DNA from: Chaetoderma sp. LZ-2023a
Taxonomy: Eukaryota > Mollusca > Caudofoveata > Chaetodermatida > Chaetodermatidae
Direction: 5' to 3'
Length of the DNA: 64,000 nt
Assembly (NCBI GenBank): GCA_034401795.1
Contig: CM067371.1
Span: 83,889,306 to 83,953,305, forward strand
Shown here: positions 49,811 through 62,590 of the stretch, in pieces
Layout: each line of letters begins with the position of its first letter
Numbering within the stretch: position 1 is the stretch's first letter
Position numbers and translations under genes: made by a program
The notes under the pieces: generated by a model
Told to the model about the DNA's origin: nothing
Seen by the model: the letters and a program-made list of their open reading frames with translations, nothing else
The model's database searches: none

Positions 49811-51921
<2,111 letters not shown>

Positions 51922-54900
51922 ATGGACATTGATGAAGTACTTCAAAATTTGGCGAGATTGTTGCAGCAGGGGCTTATTAGCCATACCACTTATGTCGAGA
52001 CCCTGGCAGCTCTCCTTCACGAGATGCCAACCCCAGCCCCATGCAGGAAGCTGCCACCCACTTCTGAGAAGCCAACCCCAGCCCCACGCAGGAGCTGCCA
52101 ACTTCTTGCTAGAAGCCAACAACATGCAGGAAGCTGCCACCCACTTCCGAGAAGCCAACACCACGTAGGCATCTACCACCCACTTCTGAGAAGCCAACCC
52201 AGCTCCACACAGGAAGCTGCCACCCACTTCCGAGAAACAACCTAACCCAAAGCTGGAAACCCCACCCAAGTTCACAGATGAGGAGCTCGACAGTTTTCTT
52301 GAAGCTATAATCCAGGAAATGAGGGACATACACCCAGGATTTGTGAAGGTCCCACATGCAATCAAGAACTATCTGCGGGGATGGAAACTTCCTGGACATG
52401 GGGAAAATGATCCAACAGCTTTCCTGGATAAAAACCTGGACAAGATCGAGAGGAAGTTGGTGCAAGCGGTACTCGACCTGAAGGGGGTGGGGTGAAGCTC
52501 TCCCTTGCTCTCAAGATCACCCTCCACAAGGAGAAGAATGACGAGACAGAGGTCACCACAAATCCCCTGTGCTGGTCTACGCAGCATGCCATCCTGAAGG
52601 CAAGCGATATTAGCGAGGCTGTGAAGGAGGCCAAAGGCAAGGTGCTGCAAGGCCTTGAGAGCTACACCCACGAGGGGTCTAGGAGGGCAGTCGACCAGGT
52701 TGATGCATTGTACCTCAACATCGCCAAATATCAACCACTATGTGGTGGGTCCTACATCGATCTCCCTGCTTCGATTAAGCGAAAACGTGCCATGGTTAAT
52801 GTCCAGAACAATGATGACCACTGTCTTGACTGGTCTCGCTTGGCTACTGTTTATCCTGCAGACAGTAATCCCCAGCGGACATCAAAGTATTTAGGGCACT
52901 GGGACACCCTTGACTTCAGTAGTGTAGACTCGTCAAACCCTCTCCACCAGCTTAAGCATGCTGAGCCGCAGAATGGCCTGGCCATTAATGTATTCGGGCA
53001 TGACAGGGGTGTCTACCCACTGCAGCTGAGTGAGACTGACTCAGGCATTCCTAGTACAAATCTGCTGCTTATTGAGAAGCGTGGCAACCAACATTATACC
53101 TGGGTTAAGAACCTGAATCGTCTGTTCTGTGACCAGAGTTGGCATAATGAACGTAAATACTTTTGTGAACATTGCCTACATTGCTATTCTCGCGAAGACC
53201 TCATCAAGCACAAACCGGAGTGCTGTGGTATCGGTGACAGACCAATGCGTATAAGAATGCCTACAGAGGACAGGAAGATGCTCTAGTTCACCAACTACCA
53301 CAAGCAACTCAAGGTGCCATTCATCATCTATGCTGACTTAAAGACCCAACAACCAAGACTGAGGGGCGAGAGGTGAATGCCGCTCAGAGCAGCGCACAGA
53401 AAACGCAACACCATGAGATCTGTGGGTTCTCATACATTGTGGTCTGCTGTGACGGTGTCAGTGAACCACCAGTGCTGCATCGAGAAGAAGATGCAGCTAA
53501 GCACTTCCTGGCTCGAGTAGCACGGGAAGGGAAGAAGATAACGACTGTCCTCGCCCACCCTAAGCTGATGTAGATGACTAGAGAGGACTGGCGAACTCAT
53601 AAAACCACAGTCAGTTGCCATGTGTGCGACAGACCATTAGCTCATGATGGAGTCATAGATCGTGTCAGAGATCCCTGCCACATCACTGATTTCTGCCGGG
53701 GAGCAGCACACAATGTGTGTAATCTAAAGCTGCGCCTCAACCCGGCATGACGACAAGCCACCACCATCCCAGTCATGTTCCACAACCTACGTGGGTATGA
53801 TTCTCACCTCATAATGCAGGCCATCTCTCAAACAGTGGGACAGATCAACTTCATCCCCAACAATATGGAGAAGTACATCTCGTTCAGCCTCCGTCATCTG
53901 CGCGACTTGGCCCAGTTCCTTCCAGCATCACTTGACAAGCTGGTAGCTAGTTCCACAACGTTCCCTCTTACAAAACAGTATGAACCTAGCACTGCCAAGC
54001 ATGAGATCCTGCTCCGCATGTACATGGATGGGTGGCACCATTTCAATGAGACCTCTCTCCCACCTCAAGCTGCTTTCTACAGTAAACTCTCTGGTAAGGG
54101 AATATCTGACAGCGACCACAACCACGCACATGCTGTCTGGATCCAGTTCGGCTGCCAGACCATGGGAGATTAACATACCCTCTATCTGCGGTCTGACACT
54201 CTGCTCCTTGCAGATGTCTTTGAGAACTTCTGCATCACGTGCCTCCAGCAGTATCGTCTGGACCCAGCACACTATTACACGAGCCCGGGGATGCACTTCT
54301 AAGGAAGACAGGTGTGGAGCTGTAGCTCCTCACTGACTACGACATGCATCTCCTCATAGAGAAAGGACTCAGAGGTGGTGTATCAATGGTCAGCAAATGC
54401 TATGCTAAGGCAAACAACCCATTGGCCTGCGGCATGCATGGTGTACATAGCTATAGCCCACACAATCCGACAAGCCACATCATGTATCTGGACGCTAACA
54501 ATCTCCATGGCTGGGCAATGAGCCAACACCTACTGACTGGGGGGTTTTAGTGGGTCGTTCCTACAGAAAAGGACATTGATGCCTCATAGCTAGCCATAAA
54601 GATTACACAACATCCCGATGATGATGAAAAAGGCTACATCTTAGAGGTTGACCTTGAGTACCCACAAGAGCTGCATGACATGCACAATGCCTACCCGCTG
54701 GCAGCTGAATGGATGAAGGTAACGGGAGAATGGTCCTCAGAGTATCAGTGTGCATTGGGCGAGTTGATAGCAGAGACACCAGCAGAAAAACTGTTGCCTA
54801 ACCTGAGAGACAAAGAGCGCTATGTCCTACACTACCGCAACCTGAAGCTCTACCGTAGCCTGGACATGATGTTGAAAATACACAGGGTTCTACACTTCAA

Positions 54901-55620
54901 TCAGTCACCGTGGTTGGAGCCTTACATCCGACTCAACACAGAGCTCCATAAGAAGGCCAACAGTGACTTCGAGATGGAGCTCTACAAGCTGATGAATAAC
55001 GCTGTCTCTGGTAAGACCATGGAGAACTTGCACAAGTGAGTGGATGTCAAGCTAGTGCGGTCATCCGAGGAGGACAAGCTGCACCACCTGATAGCTAAGC
55101 CTAACTTCTCCTCGGTGAAGGTGTTCGATGATGATCTAGCTGCTCTCCACATGTACAAGACGAGCCTGCTGCTGAACCGCCCTGTCTATATGGGAATGTC
55201 CATCCTCGACCTATCCAAGCACCTGATGTATAACTTCTACTACAACGAGCTGAAGCAACTATATGGTGTCAACTGGAGTTTGTTTAGCTGCACCCGAAGA
55301 TGTACTCAATCAAGTGGTCGGATGAGCAGGAAATCAAGAAGGCAAAGGGTGTACGCAGGGCTGTGGTTAGACAGATTACAAGTTACAAGTTATCAGTACA
55401 AGGAATGCCTCTTCGAGTGAAACGTCTTCCACCATGGTATGAACATGCTGCGAAGTGACGGTCACCACCTCTATGGGGTCCACCAAAACAAGACAAGCCT
55501 CAGCCCCTCAGACACAAAGTGATGGATCGCTCCCAATGGTATTCACACCCTGGCTTATGGTCACAAGGATGCCATGCAACCCACAACGAGCTGCTCGTAT
55601 GAGCATTATGCAACATCAAC
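51922..55620 (+). pseudogene. Polinton protein-primed DNA polymerase B (degenerate)
   Basis: Starts at ATG 51,922 (DIDEVLQNLARLLQQG). A Pro-rich repeat region follows (52,020-52,245), then a long frame (52,492-53,286) with the zinc-like motif CEHCLHCYSREDLIKHKPEC found ahead of the exonuclease in Polinton polymerases. Exonuclease remnants (FIIYADL; FHNLRGYDSHLI), polymerase motif A-type YLDANNLHGWAMSQ (54,484-54,525) and motif B-type LMNNAVSGKTMENLHK (near 55,000) are present. The segment where motif C (DTDS) should occur, near 55,265-55,300, is not present, probably by deletion. C-terminal HHLYGVHQNK and GIHTLAYG survive out of frame. At least six stops and several shifts make it non-functional. 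The family replicates the element by protein priming. Confidence 0.87.
52020..52245 (+). repeat. Minisatellite in the polymerase N-terminal region
   Basis: About five degenerate copies of a 36-54 bp unit (AGGAAGCTGCCACCCACTTC, GAGAAGCCAACCCCAG) give a Pro/Ser/His-rich protein stretch. Confidence 0.8.
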
Positions 55621-55639
55621 CAACAGTCAGTGGAGGATG

Positions 55640-56760
55640 TCTACTCGACGTAAGCACTCCCTGTGGAGGTAGCTGGGTGTCTGTAGGGATAAGCTGGAGC
55701 TCCTCTCGTACAGATGGCCGCCTAGGACTGCTCCATACTCTGTGCTGGCATGCCAGGTATTACAGCATAGGCTGTCCAGCCGTATCCACATACCTGTCAA
55801 TCTTGTGTACATCTATCGACCAGTTGGGGTCAGTCGCTCACCTACCATCCAGCTCGCCAGGCTTATACAAATACTGAACCAGGGAATCAGACGGAAGTCT
55901 GTCCATAGAGCATAGCTCTTGAACAGAGCATCGAGGTTGGACCACAGAGAATCACTGAATGGCATTGACAGGCTTCTGTCCTATCAGTCTAGTAACCTTA
56001 GCATTGGATCTCTCCACCACAATGGGCAATGCTCTCACCCATACCCTGGAACGACCGCCAGTCGGGACGATGACAGCCATCTCCTGAACATACTGATGTG
56101 GGAACAGCCTCTCTGCCAGTGTCCGTTTCCACTGCTCGACGATAACCTGGGCACAGTGATGTCCCACCTCGCCTTGCCTAATTGCCACACCATGTTTGCA
56201 CATGAGGACCGCAGTTTCACCTCTAAACTCCTTACCTTCATCCATTTGCAGCAACTCTGGCCACTGGAGGGTATTTTGCGAGTCCTTATAGATATTCTGG
56301 CATCTGGCAGCCATCTGGTCCGCGGACTTATCCATGAGAGGCACTGCCGCCTTGTATCTGCTGGCGGCATCGACGATGGTGAGGGCGTACTTGTAGGTCT
56401 TGCATGTTCCTCTGGAACATACCCGATCATGCAGAAGGAACAGCACATCAGCCTGATGGACTCTGCTCGGGACACACGTTCATCGAAGTGTGCATACCGA
56501 ATGTTCAGTGGACGAGATCTGTAGATCTGTCACATCGCCTGCCTGGTAAGCCACTGGCTAACCATCTCCAAGGTGACTCTATGACCCTTGTGACATGCAG
56601 CCTCGAGCAGCTGGTGAGGCTCACGATAATAGCTGCCGGGCCAGTAATAAAGATCTTCAAGACAGGAAGTCACGATGACTGAGGCTGCAGGTGAACTCTC
56701 GGACTTCATCTCTGACATCAATACCTGTCCTCTCCTGTACAGCTCGGGCATACTCTAGAC
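55640..56760 (-). pseudogene. Polinton retroviral-type integrase (degenerate)
   Basis: Read downward: an N-terminal segment (LEDLYYWPGSYYREPHQLL; VTLEMVSQWLTRQAM), the core with YKYALTIVDAASRYK (first Asp), LLQMDEGKEF (second Asp) and a VIVEQWKRTLAE Glu motif (frame 55,952-56,446). A C-terminal part in another frame has VQYLYKPGELDG, ATDPNWSIDVYKIDR and REELQLIPTDTQLPP, ending about 55,655. These are typical of Polinton integrases, which join element ends to target DNA with a 6-bp duplication. Frame changes at about 56,450 and 55,950 and stops inactivate it. It is convergent, tail to tail, with the polymerase gene. Confidence 0.85.
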
Positions 56761-56931
56761 AGACGAACAGACGACCCTCGTCCATCCGACAGCGGTCCCC
56801 GCAGATGAACACCTCTTCGAATACCTGTGAACACTGTTGTCTAATCTCTGCGGCGCTGGTGCCATCACTGAAGGGTAGCTTATCGACAAAGGCTAGCCAG
56901 TTAAGGGACTTGACCAGGTCATACAGAGAAA

Positions 56932-56935
<4 letters not shown>
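56657..56935 (-). CDS. Hypothetical ORF upstream of integrase
   Basis: A 93-codon frame (MVSLYDLVKSLNWLAFVDKL..., with FEEVFICGDRCRMDEGRLF). It overlaps the integrase start in another frame. It may be the true integrase N-terminus shifted by an indel, or a separate small gene. It begins at the edge of a TA tract. No domain is recognised. Confidence 0.4.

Positions 56936-57003
<68 letters not shown>
56936..57003. repeat. TA microsatellite near Tc1 copy 2
   Basis: About 33 TA repeats, separated from the Tc1 end by 55 bp of other sequence (57,004-57,058). Confidence 0.95.
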
Positions 57004-57006
<3 letters not shown>

Positions 57007-57058
57007 AATGACAATGTCACTTTCGAAGTGTTTGAGACGTTGTTATTAATCTCATATA

Positions 57059-58715
57059 CACCTGTGCAAAAGTTAAGCACCACCCTATTTTTACGCACAT
57101 GCGAGGGTATAATCATGTGCTATGAAGAAAGCAATAGCATAAACATTTATGTACCCATCCATCTTAGTCCAAGAGGTAATAATGCAACTAGAGGAATGCT
57201 GATTATGATGGTGGGGAAACACTGTATGTTTTTGTTTGAACTTGAAAACGAGGCCTGAATATGGTTACGTTGACACAACTGACAACTATTGCCCTACACT
57301 TGACACACGTGGCTAGATTGTCATTAATGGTGTCTGAAAACGAAGTTTAACATCTGTGCACGAGTTTGAGAATGTCATTATTAATACCGGGTATATCCAC
57401 CTTGTGCCTGGATGACGGCCTGGACACGACGTCTCATGCTGGTCACCAACCGACTGATACGCCATTGTGGTATTCGTTGCCATTCAAGATGGGGTGCGTC
57501 TGTTAATTCCTGTAGGTTCTGCACAGGAGGATCCCTCCTTCTCACCATGTTTCCCAGAATGTCCCAGATATGCTCAATAGGGTTCATGTCAGGGCTCCTT
57601 GCTGGCCATGGTAGGGTTTCGATGGCATTCTGGCGGAGGTATTCATGCACAGCTCTAGCACGATGTGGTCGGGCGTTGTCATCCATGAATATAGGGTGGG
57701 TTCCAGGTGCATGATTTACAAAATGAGGGACCACAACTCTATCCAGTATGGAATCTTGATATCTTTGTCCATTTAGTGTTCCAGGTACAGTCAACAGATC
57801 CAGCTTACAATCAAATGAGATGCACCCCCATATCATAACGGAACCTCCACCAAATGGAACTTCTTCCATGATGTTACGTTGGTCGTACGCCGTGCGTCTG
57901 GACCTCCATACACGAGTTCGACCATCTGTGGCATGAAGCAGGAACCGACTTTCATCGGACCAGTGTACCCGTCTCCAGGATCTCATGTTCCAGTGTCTTC
58001 TTTCGTTGCACCACCTCAGACGCTCCTCTTTGTGGTGTGCAGTGAGGAGAGGACGTCTGACAGGTCTCCTAGCTTTCACGCCAGCAGCATACAGTCTCCT
58101 TTTGACGGTAGACATTGACACTCTATTGCGCGTTTCCCATTGCTGGCTGAGCACTCTGCTGTTGGTGAATGGAGATCTCCTAACAAGGCGTACTAGGGCT
58201 CGATCATCATGGGCAGTAGTCTTCTTCAGTCTTCCAGATCTAGGCCTGTCCTTCACCTCGTAAGTTTGCCCATGTTTTGCAATCAAACGACTGATTACAG
58301 TATGCTTAATGTTCAGCTGTCTGCCAATCTCTCTGCATGACATACCAGTGGTATGTATGCATATGATTTGCCATTTCACACGATCACTTAACCTTCGTCT
58401 TGCCATAGCGGTTCACAATCAAGAGCTAATTCTCTCTGGACAAATAAACCACGGTCATGAACACAAAATTCCTAATCTTGTCGCCTAAATCTGTATGTAA
58501 TGTTCTACACCTCAAACTGGACTTTTACATAACTGAACACGTGTGCTGTTTCCCGCCACGCATGGACATCAAGCGGCGTGAAGTCATGCATGCATGTGCA
58601 TTTCGTACTTGGAATTATGTCCGCTAACGCGGGGACAAAAAGTATGGCAGCCTAGTTGTACCATCATGTTTCTACGTTCAATTGTTTTTGCCGGTGCTTA
58701 ACTTTTGCACAGGTG
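57059..58715 (-). mobile_element. Tc1 element, copy 2 (1657 bp), apparently intact
   Basis: It begins CACCTGTGCAAAAGTTAAGC and ends in the exact complement (GCTTAACTTTTGCACAGGTG), with TA at 57,057-57,058 and 58,716-58,717. It lies between Polinton integrase and the capsid-module genes. It is very similar to copy 1 but in the opposite orientation, so the two form an inverted pair about 5.6 kb apart. Confidence 0.93.
57381..58406 (-). CDS. Tc1 transposase, full length, DD34E
   Basis: Intact 341-residue protein of normal length for Tc1 transposases (about 340). Residues 1-110 form two helix-turn-helix units joined by a basic linker (RPRSGRLKK, about 54-62), which bind the inverted repeats. The catalytic triad is Asp151 (HWSDESRF), Asp243 (MDDNARPH) and Glu278 (NPIEHIWD), with 34 residues between the last two, the Tc1 signature. 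Other conserved pieces are GGGSVMIWGC and PWPARSPDMNPIE. The enzyme would act in the nucleus, cutting the element from DNA and inserting it at TA. The only uninterrupted transposable-element protein of expected full length in the window. It probably reflects a recent insertion. Activity is inferred from the intact frame and ends. Confidence 0.95.
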   Translation of the reverse strand: MARRRLSDRVKWQIICIHTTGMSCREIGRQLNIKHTVISRLIAKHGQTYEVKDRPRSGRLKKTTAHDDRALVRLVRRSPFTNSRVLSQQWETRNRVSMSTVKRRLYAAGVKARRPVRRPLLTAHHKEERLRWCNERRHWNMRSWRRVHWSDESRFLLHATDGRTRVWRSRRTAYDQRNIMEEVPFGGGSVMIWGCISFDCKLDLLTVPGTLNGQRYQDSILDRVVVPHFVNHAPGTHPIFMDDNARPHRARAVHEYLRQNAIETLPWPARSPDMNPIEHIWDILGNMVRRRDPPVQNLQELTDAPHLEWQRIPQWRISRLVTSMRRRVQAVIQAQGGYTRY

Positions 58716-58740
58716 TATATATATATATAGCATGTCTTAA

Positions 58741-58988
58741 ATGTTCGGCAGCCCAGATGACTGCAAGTGCTATAGCAACATATGGGAGCCATGGACCAGC
58801 AATGCCAAAGAATGTGCCTACCCACGAGGCGATGGCTGGAATAGCCTCAGAGATCTTCTCAACTCCATGGAGAGCATTGTTGGTGATTTAGCGGACCATC
58901 TCGCCAGCCTTCATCATGAACAGAGCAATCAGAGCCCCAACTGCTGCTAGTGAGCCAAGAGATCCCTTCACGTAGGTACAATAAATTC
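58741..58988 (-). pseudogene. Small hydrophobic Polinton ORF
   Basis: The minus strand reads KGSLGSLAAVGALIALFMMKAG, one stop, then a helical stretch and a clear membrane segment, FFGIAGPWLPYVAIALAVIW. The two hydrophobic segments flank a short amphipathic region. Polintons and adintovirus-like elements often encode small hydrophobic virion-type proteins in this cluster, but the family is not identified. One in-frame stop breaks it. Confidence 0.5.
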
Positions 58989-58995
58989 CCTTGGC

Positions 58996-59262
58996 TCAAT
59001 GGATTAGTCGGCGGGATTCTGGCTCTACATCATCACCATCATAGGCGTCATCATCATAGGCGTCCTCATCATAGGCATCCTTATCATTGTCTTCATCTTC
59101 ATCATTGTCATCCTCATCATAGTCCTCATCGTAGTCCTCAATTGGATCCTCAGAAGCTTCCGGTTCATACATTGCTTGCAGTTCCTGATGACCATATGGG
59201 GAATTTAAACTCGCTATATATAGTGCTATAGACATGGCATCCGCAATCTTGAATGCAGGCAT
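58996..59262 (-). CDS. Acidic Asp/Glu-rich hypothetical protein
   Basis: An 88-codon frame with an ordinary N-terminus (MPAFKIADAMSIALYIASLN) and a strongly acidic C-terminal half made of DED/DEDAYD repeats, encoded by a TCATCATCA-like simple repeat on the plus strand. It overlaps the start of the plus-strand gene at 59,234 by 29 bp. Repeat expansion could explain the acidic part, so only the first half is likely to carry specific function. Confidence 0.45.
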   Translation of the reverse strand: MPAFKIADAMSIALYIASLNSPYGHQELQAMYEPEASEDPIEDYDEDYDEDDNDEDEDNDKDAYDEDAYDDDAYDGDDVEPESRRLIH

Positions 59263-59860
59263 GTTTGCGTTGGCGAACTGGGGTCTCAGCTTCGCTGATC
59301 ATAAGGTGGCGGAGGTAGAGAGAAAACGTCATAACCAGGCGATGGAGAAGCTGTCTAAGGAGAAGTTTGAGTACAGCAAGGCACTTGAGCATATGCATCA
59401 AAGGGAGGCACGCCAATGGCAACAAAAGGCTCAAGCCACCCAAACATTCACGAGGCCGATGAGTGTCTCGATGAGTAATATGATGCTGTACAGCTCTCAG
59501 AGCCGATGCTCGACTATGAGGCATCAGGTCAGAAGACGGCCAAGGCCATAGTGGCTGCCATAGGAGCTGTGGCTTCTGTAGCAGCAGTGGTATCTGGCGG
59601 AGTTATGTGGCTCATGGAGCTACAAGCTAAATGCCTCCATTTTGCAAGAAGTGAACCTTGCAATATCCAAAGTACAACACCGTTACTCCGATCAGGTGAG
59701 TGCCCCCTCGCTCTCCATGCAGGTTCCCAATATGAAAGCTGAGCTGGTTGCCCTGGTTAGGTGGGATGTCCCTTCCTCTGAGGTTACACAGGCCATCTGG
59801 CCGCTCGAGCACCGACTCGAGATCATCGTGGCCACTGGTCAGGCGGAGTACAGCATATGA
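59234..59860 (+). pseudogene. Polinton hypothetical protein: coiled coil plus membrane segment
   Basis: Frame 59,234-59,551 has a hydrophobic start (MASAILNAGMFALANWGLSF), then a charged helical stretch (AEVERKRHNQAMEKLSKEKF). The reading then shifts to the frame starting 59,506, with a predicted membrane segment AIVAAIGAVASVAAVVSGGV, then shifts again to one ending at 59,860 (VNLAISKVQHRYSDQ; VTQAIWPLEHRLEIIVATG). Together this would be a protein of about 200 residues. It is in the capsid-gene cluster, but I recognise no family. Two frameshifts break it. Confidence 0.5.
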
Positions 59861-59869
59861 TTCGTTTTC

Positions 59870-60850
59870 TATTGATAGAGACAGCAATCAGCCAGATTGC
59901 GCACCTCACTGAGAATGTTAGTCCCAGCCACCACAAGTTTGAAGTCATCTAGCTCCCCACCTCCTGGACCACCCCTCCCTTCTGAACCAAGACTGCTACA
60001 GCTACGCAATCCGAGGCACCTCGTTGCAATGTCAACTCTAGATGCTGGTTAGCCATGGCCTGGACCTGCTGATGCTCTCGCTCTACATGTATGATTCGTT
60101 GTCTAGAGCCCGCACTTTTTTAGTGACCTGAAGTTGGGGAGAGGCCATCATTACATCTGGAAGATGTTCGGTGTACACCCGGAGGAACAGCTTGTACATC
60201 ATGGCCAGGTTCATGTGTGTGTTCTCGAGGAGGGAGAAGAGTGGCACCGCGACAGGTATTTCTACATCTAGTTGTAAGTCGAATTCTGTGAAGCCATCAT
60301 TACACCCGACGGCATAGTACCATTTCCCCTTCGCATAGTAGGAAGGTCCACGAGCCAGTGGAGCCAGGACCTGGTACTCACCGTTCACATAGGTGGTGTC
60401 CAGGGTGTTGTTGCTTTGCATAATCTCCCACCTGCTCACCACCTGCGGGAGCTCTATCTCTTTCGCCACTGTGCTCTTGAGCTTGAACCTGAGTGTCATG
60501 CTCCTAATCTCATGGATCTGTCCAAAGAGGGTGAAGTCAATGAACTTCCCTGCTGTGGATAAAGGGTTCGCATCATGGATACTAGGTCGAATGACTGTCA
60601 GACAGTCCCTCCGAGGATCAGTGTAGTGCGAGGCCACAGGTTTAAATGCCCCATCTGGATGCTGTACATACTGCTGCATGTTTAAACGTCTGTATATACA
60701 GGTTTCTAAACGGTGATGTTTGGTAAAGTCCTCCAGCAGATCGTCTTTGGAGGGCAGAAACCAGTTGGTGGCCACACCGCCTCCAAGAAGAAACCAGATG
60801 GTGGCCACACCCCGCTCCCAAAGAGCATGCCAATTGACAGAGTCTGACAA
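59870..60850 (-). pseudogene. Polinton capsid-module candidate, about 320 residues
   Basis: The frame 60,083-60,850 (255 codons) is beta-rich with NPLSTAGKFIDFTLFGQIHE, IRSMTLRFKL and WYYAVGCNDGFTEFDLQLDV segments. It continues past its stop into CVAVAVLV-containing sequence to about 59,870. The 3' part is duplicated in the small Polinton (37,656-37,997). The size, beta-strand character and genomic place would suit a jelly-roll capsid protein such as the minor capsid protein, but this is inference and no signature motif was identified. Tandem near-repeats near 60,770-60,800 (GGVATNWFL / GVATIWFLL) suggest a local duplication at the N-terminus. Confidence 0.5.
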
Positions 60851-60856
60851 CTACTT

Positions 60857-61619
60857 CATGATGTCAACATTATCCATGAGCGAGCCAAGGTCCCTCCTCT
60901 GTCTGATGCAGAGATACTGACTGCCATAGAGGAGACCACACCAGCCTGTAATGCGAAGGAATTATTGACTCAGATGGTCTACCGGAAGTGTGACAGTGCC
61001 CAGGGCAGGTCACTAGATCTCCGCAGGACACCCACTAAGAGTCCTGTAATTCTAGCTCTCCAGAAGACTAGGGTTGATCCCAAAGATCACCTAATGGTAG
61101 GGAAGTGGGCTGGCATATTCAATATCCACACTGATGATGAACACCGGATGTTGGATTATATATAGGCTGGGGCCATAGATTACCTCCGAGAGGTGATCAG
61201 TACACGTGTGACTGAAAGCCATGAGGGTGGGCATGCCACTGGGTTGGCCGCCGGCCATACTGAAGGTAGAGAGGAGGGGGTTGGTCGCCAGCCACAAGGA
61301 GGCTGTTGAGCACATCTTCAATGAAAGACGGCGCGAGCAGCTGGTGAGAGATGAGGCAGCATTTAGAATATTCCCCGAGAAGAACTACCATGACTACCTC
61401 ATCAAAACTTGCCTGGAGACAAATGCTAAGAAGGCATGGGCGAAGTGGATCTTCCACGAGAAGTTTCAGAGGAATAGAGTCAAAGCATCTGAACCTCAGT
61501 GGACAGAGTTTCAGAAACACCTACCCAAACCCTCTGGGGAAGCAGAGTCTACGGACGAAGCAGCAGAAACTGTGGACGAAGTTCCACAAGTAGTGGAGAC
61601 TACAGACGAAGTTCCTTAA
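60857..61619 (+). pseudogene. Polinton hypothetical protein, plus strand
   Basis: The reading ERAKVPPLSDAEILTAIEE... continues through the frame ending 61,165 (VILALQKTRVDPKDHLMVG). After one stop and a frameshift near 61,230 it passes into the frame ending 61,619 (SHKEAVEHIFNERRREQL; HDYLIKTCLETNAKKAWAKW), with a tail of TDEA/VDEV/TDEV repeats. About 250 residues, helical and charged. No family is recognised. It is flanked by minus-strand genes. Confidence 0.45.
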
Positions 61620-61661
61620 GCCTGAAAAACATCCTGGCTGACATCAGCGCAGCTGCATATG

Positions 61662-62333
61662 TCAACCCGACTGACATGTGAACTTCCTGGTGGAATTCAA
61701 CTTGTAGCTGAAGTTCTGAGCCTTCTCCAGTGAGTGCTTGAAGTGTGCGAGCTCCCATGTCTCTGTGTTGCTGAAGATGAGGAGGTAGAGATCTGCGACC
61801 TTCTGCATGCCTGCGATGAAGTCTTGTTTGGTCTCCTTGAGGGTCAGGCTGTCGTATATCGTCTCAAGCAGGGCACGACCACTCTTCGAGCTAAGGTACA
61901 TGAGCCTCGCATTGTGCTGGATACCTAGCGATATCTCACGGGTGTAGTTCTGAAAGAGGATGAAGACAGTGATCTTGGTGTACCGAATGCATCTGGTGAT
62001 GTTGCTGAGGTATGTGACTGTCTTCTGGTCCATCGCGGGGTCGTCGATAACTAGAACAAGTGGTTCAGTTAGTCGAGCCACGAGCAGGTTCTCCATCAGT
62101 GCTTACAGGTTGTGCATCTTGGTGATTGGGCCATTGTACCACTGATTATTATTGTCAACTGCCTCAGCAGCGGAGTCAGACACCAGGAGGATGTATCGAG
62201 ATTGAAGATGTTCGGCGAGCAGGGCCCGCAGCAAGATGTTTTTCCCATGTCCTGATGGGGCAATGATCAGCACCACCTGACCAGCATCATTTGGTCTACT
62301 ACTGTATGGCACTGACATGCTGCATGTGCGCAT
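61662..62333 (-). pseudogene. Packaging ATPase (FtsK/HerA-type), one in-frame stop
   Basis: Walker A-like APSGHGKN lies in QVVLIIAPSGHGKNILLRAL (about 62,268-62,238) and Walker B is LVLVIDDPAM. ITVFILFQNYTRE is the usual sensor-type strand. The two open pieces 62,103-62,333 and 61,662-62,096 are in the same frame, separated by one TAA. Such ATPases pump genomes into capsids in Polintons and related viruses. The Walker A loop has Asn where Ser or Thr normally binds magnesium, which would impair activity. Length (about 223 residues) is near the family norm. Confidence 0.8.
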
Positions 62334-62340
62334 GAAGGAT

Positions 62341-62585
62341 GGTTAACAGCTCTTCAGCTGTAGCCTCGTCTATATCTGGGAGATTAAATGGCAGTGCTTC
62401 CAGTACCAGCTCTTTTGCCTGCTGTTTGGGGGTAGCATTGTACCGCCGGTGGATATGAAGGATGCGATAGAGGCGTCAAGCATGAAATCCCAACAACAGC
62501 TGAGAAGGTAATGTAAAGGGCCTGTGTCAGTACCCACAGTGTCTAGCACCTCAAGTAGCCGTATGATGCAAGCTCGAGCAGCCAT
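62341..62585 (-). pseudogene. Small Polinton ORF upstream of ATPase
   Basis: Begins at ATG 62,585 (MAARACIIRLLEVLDTVG; HYLLSCCWDFMLDASIASF). After a frameshift near 62,430 the reading continues as KELVLEALPFNLPDIDEATA...EELLTILHAH to about 62,341. It is about 80 residues in all. It has a Cys-Cys pair, but the His/Cys pattern of an adenain-type protease cannot be shown. Unidentified. Confidence 0.4.
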
Positions 62586-62590
62586 GCTTA

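Noticed and set aside
59870..60850. Firm call as Polinton major capsid protein
   Set aside because: It is too short for the double jelly-roll protein and no signature is visible; kept only as a capsid-module candidate.
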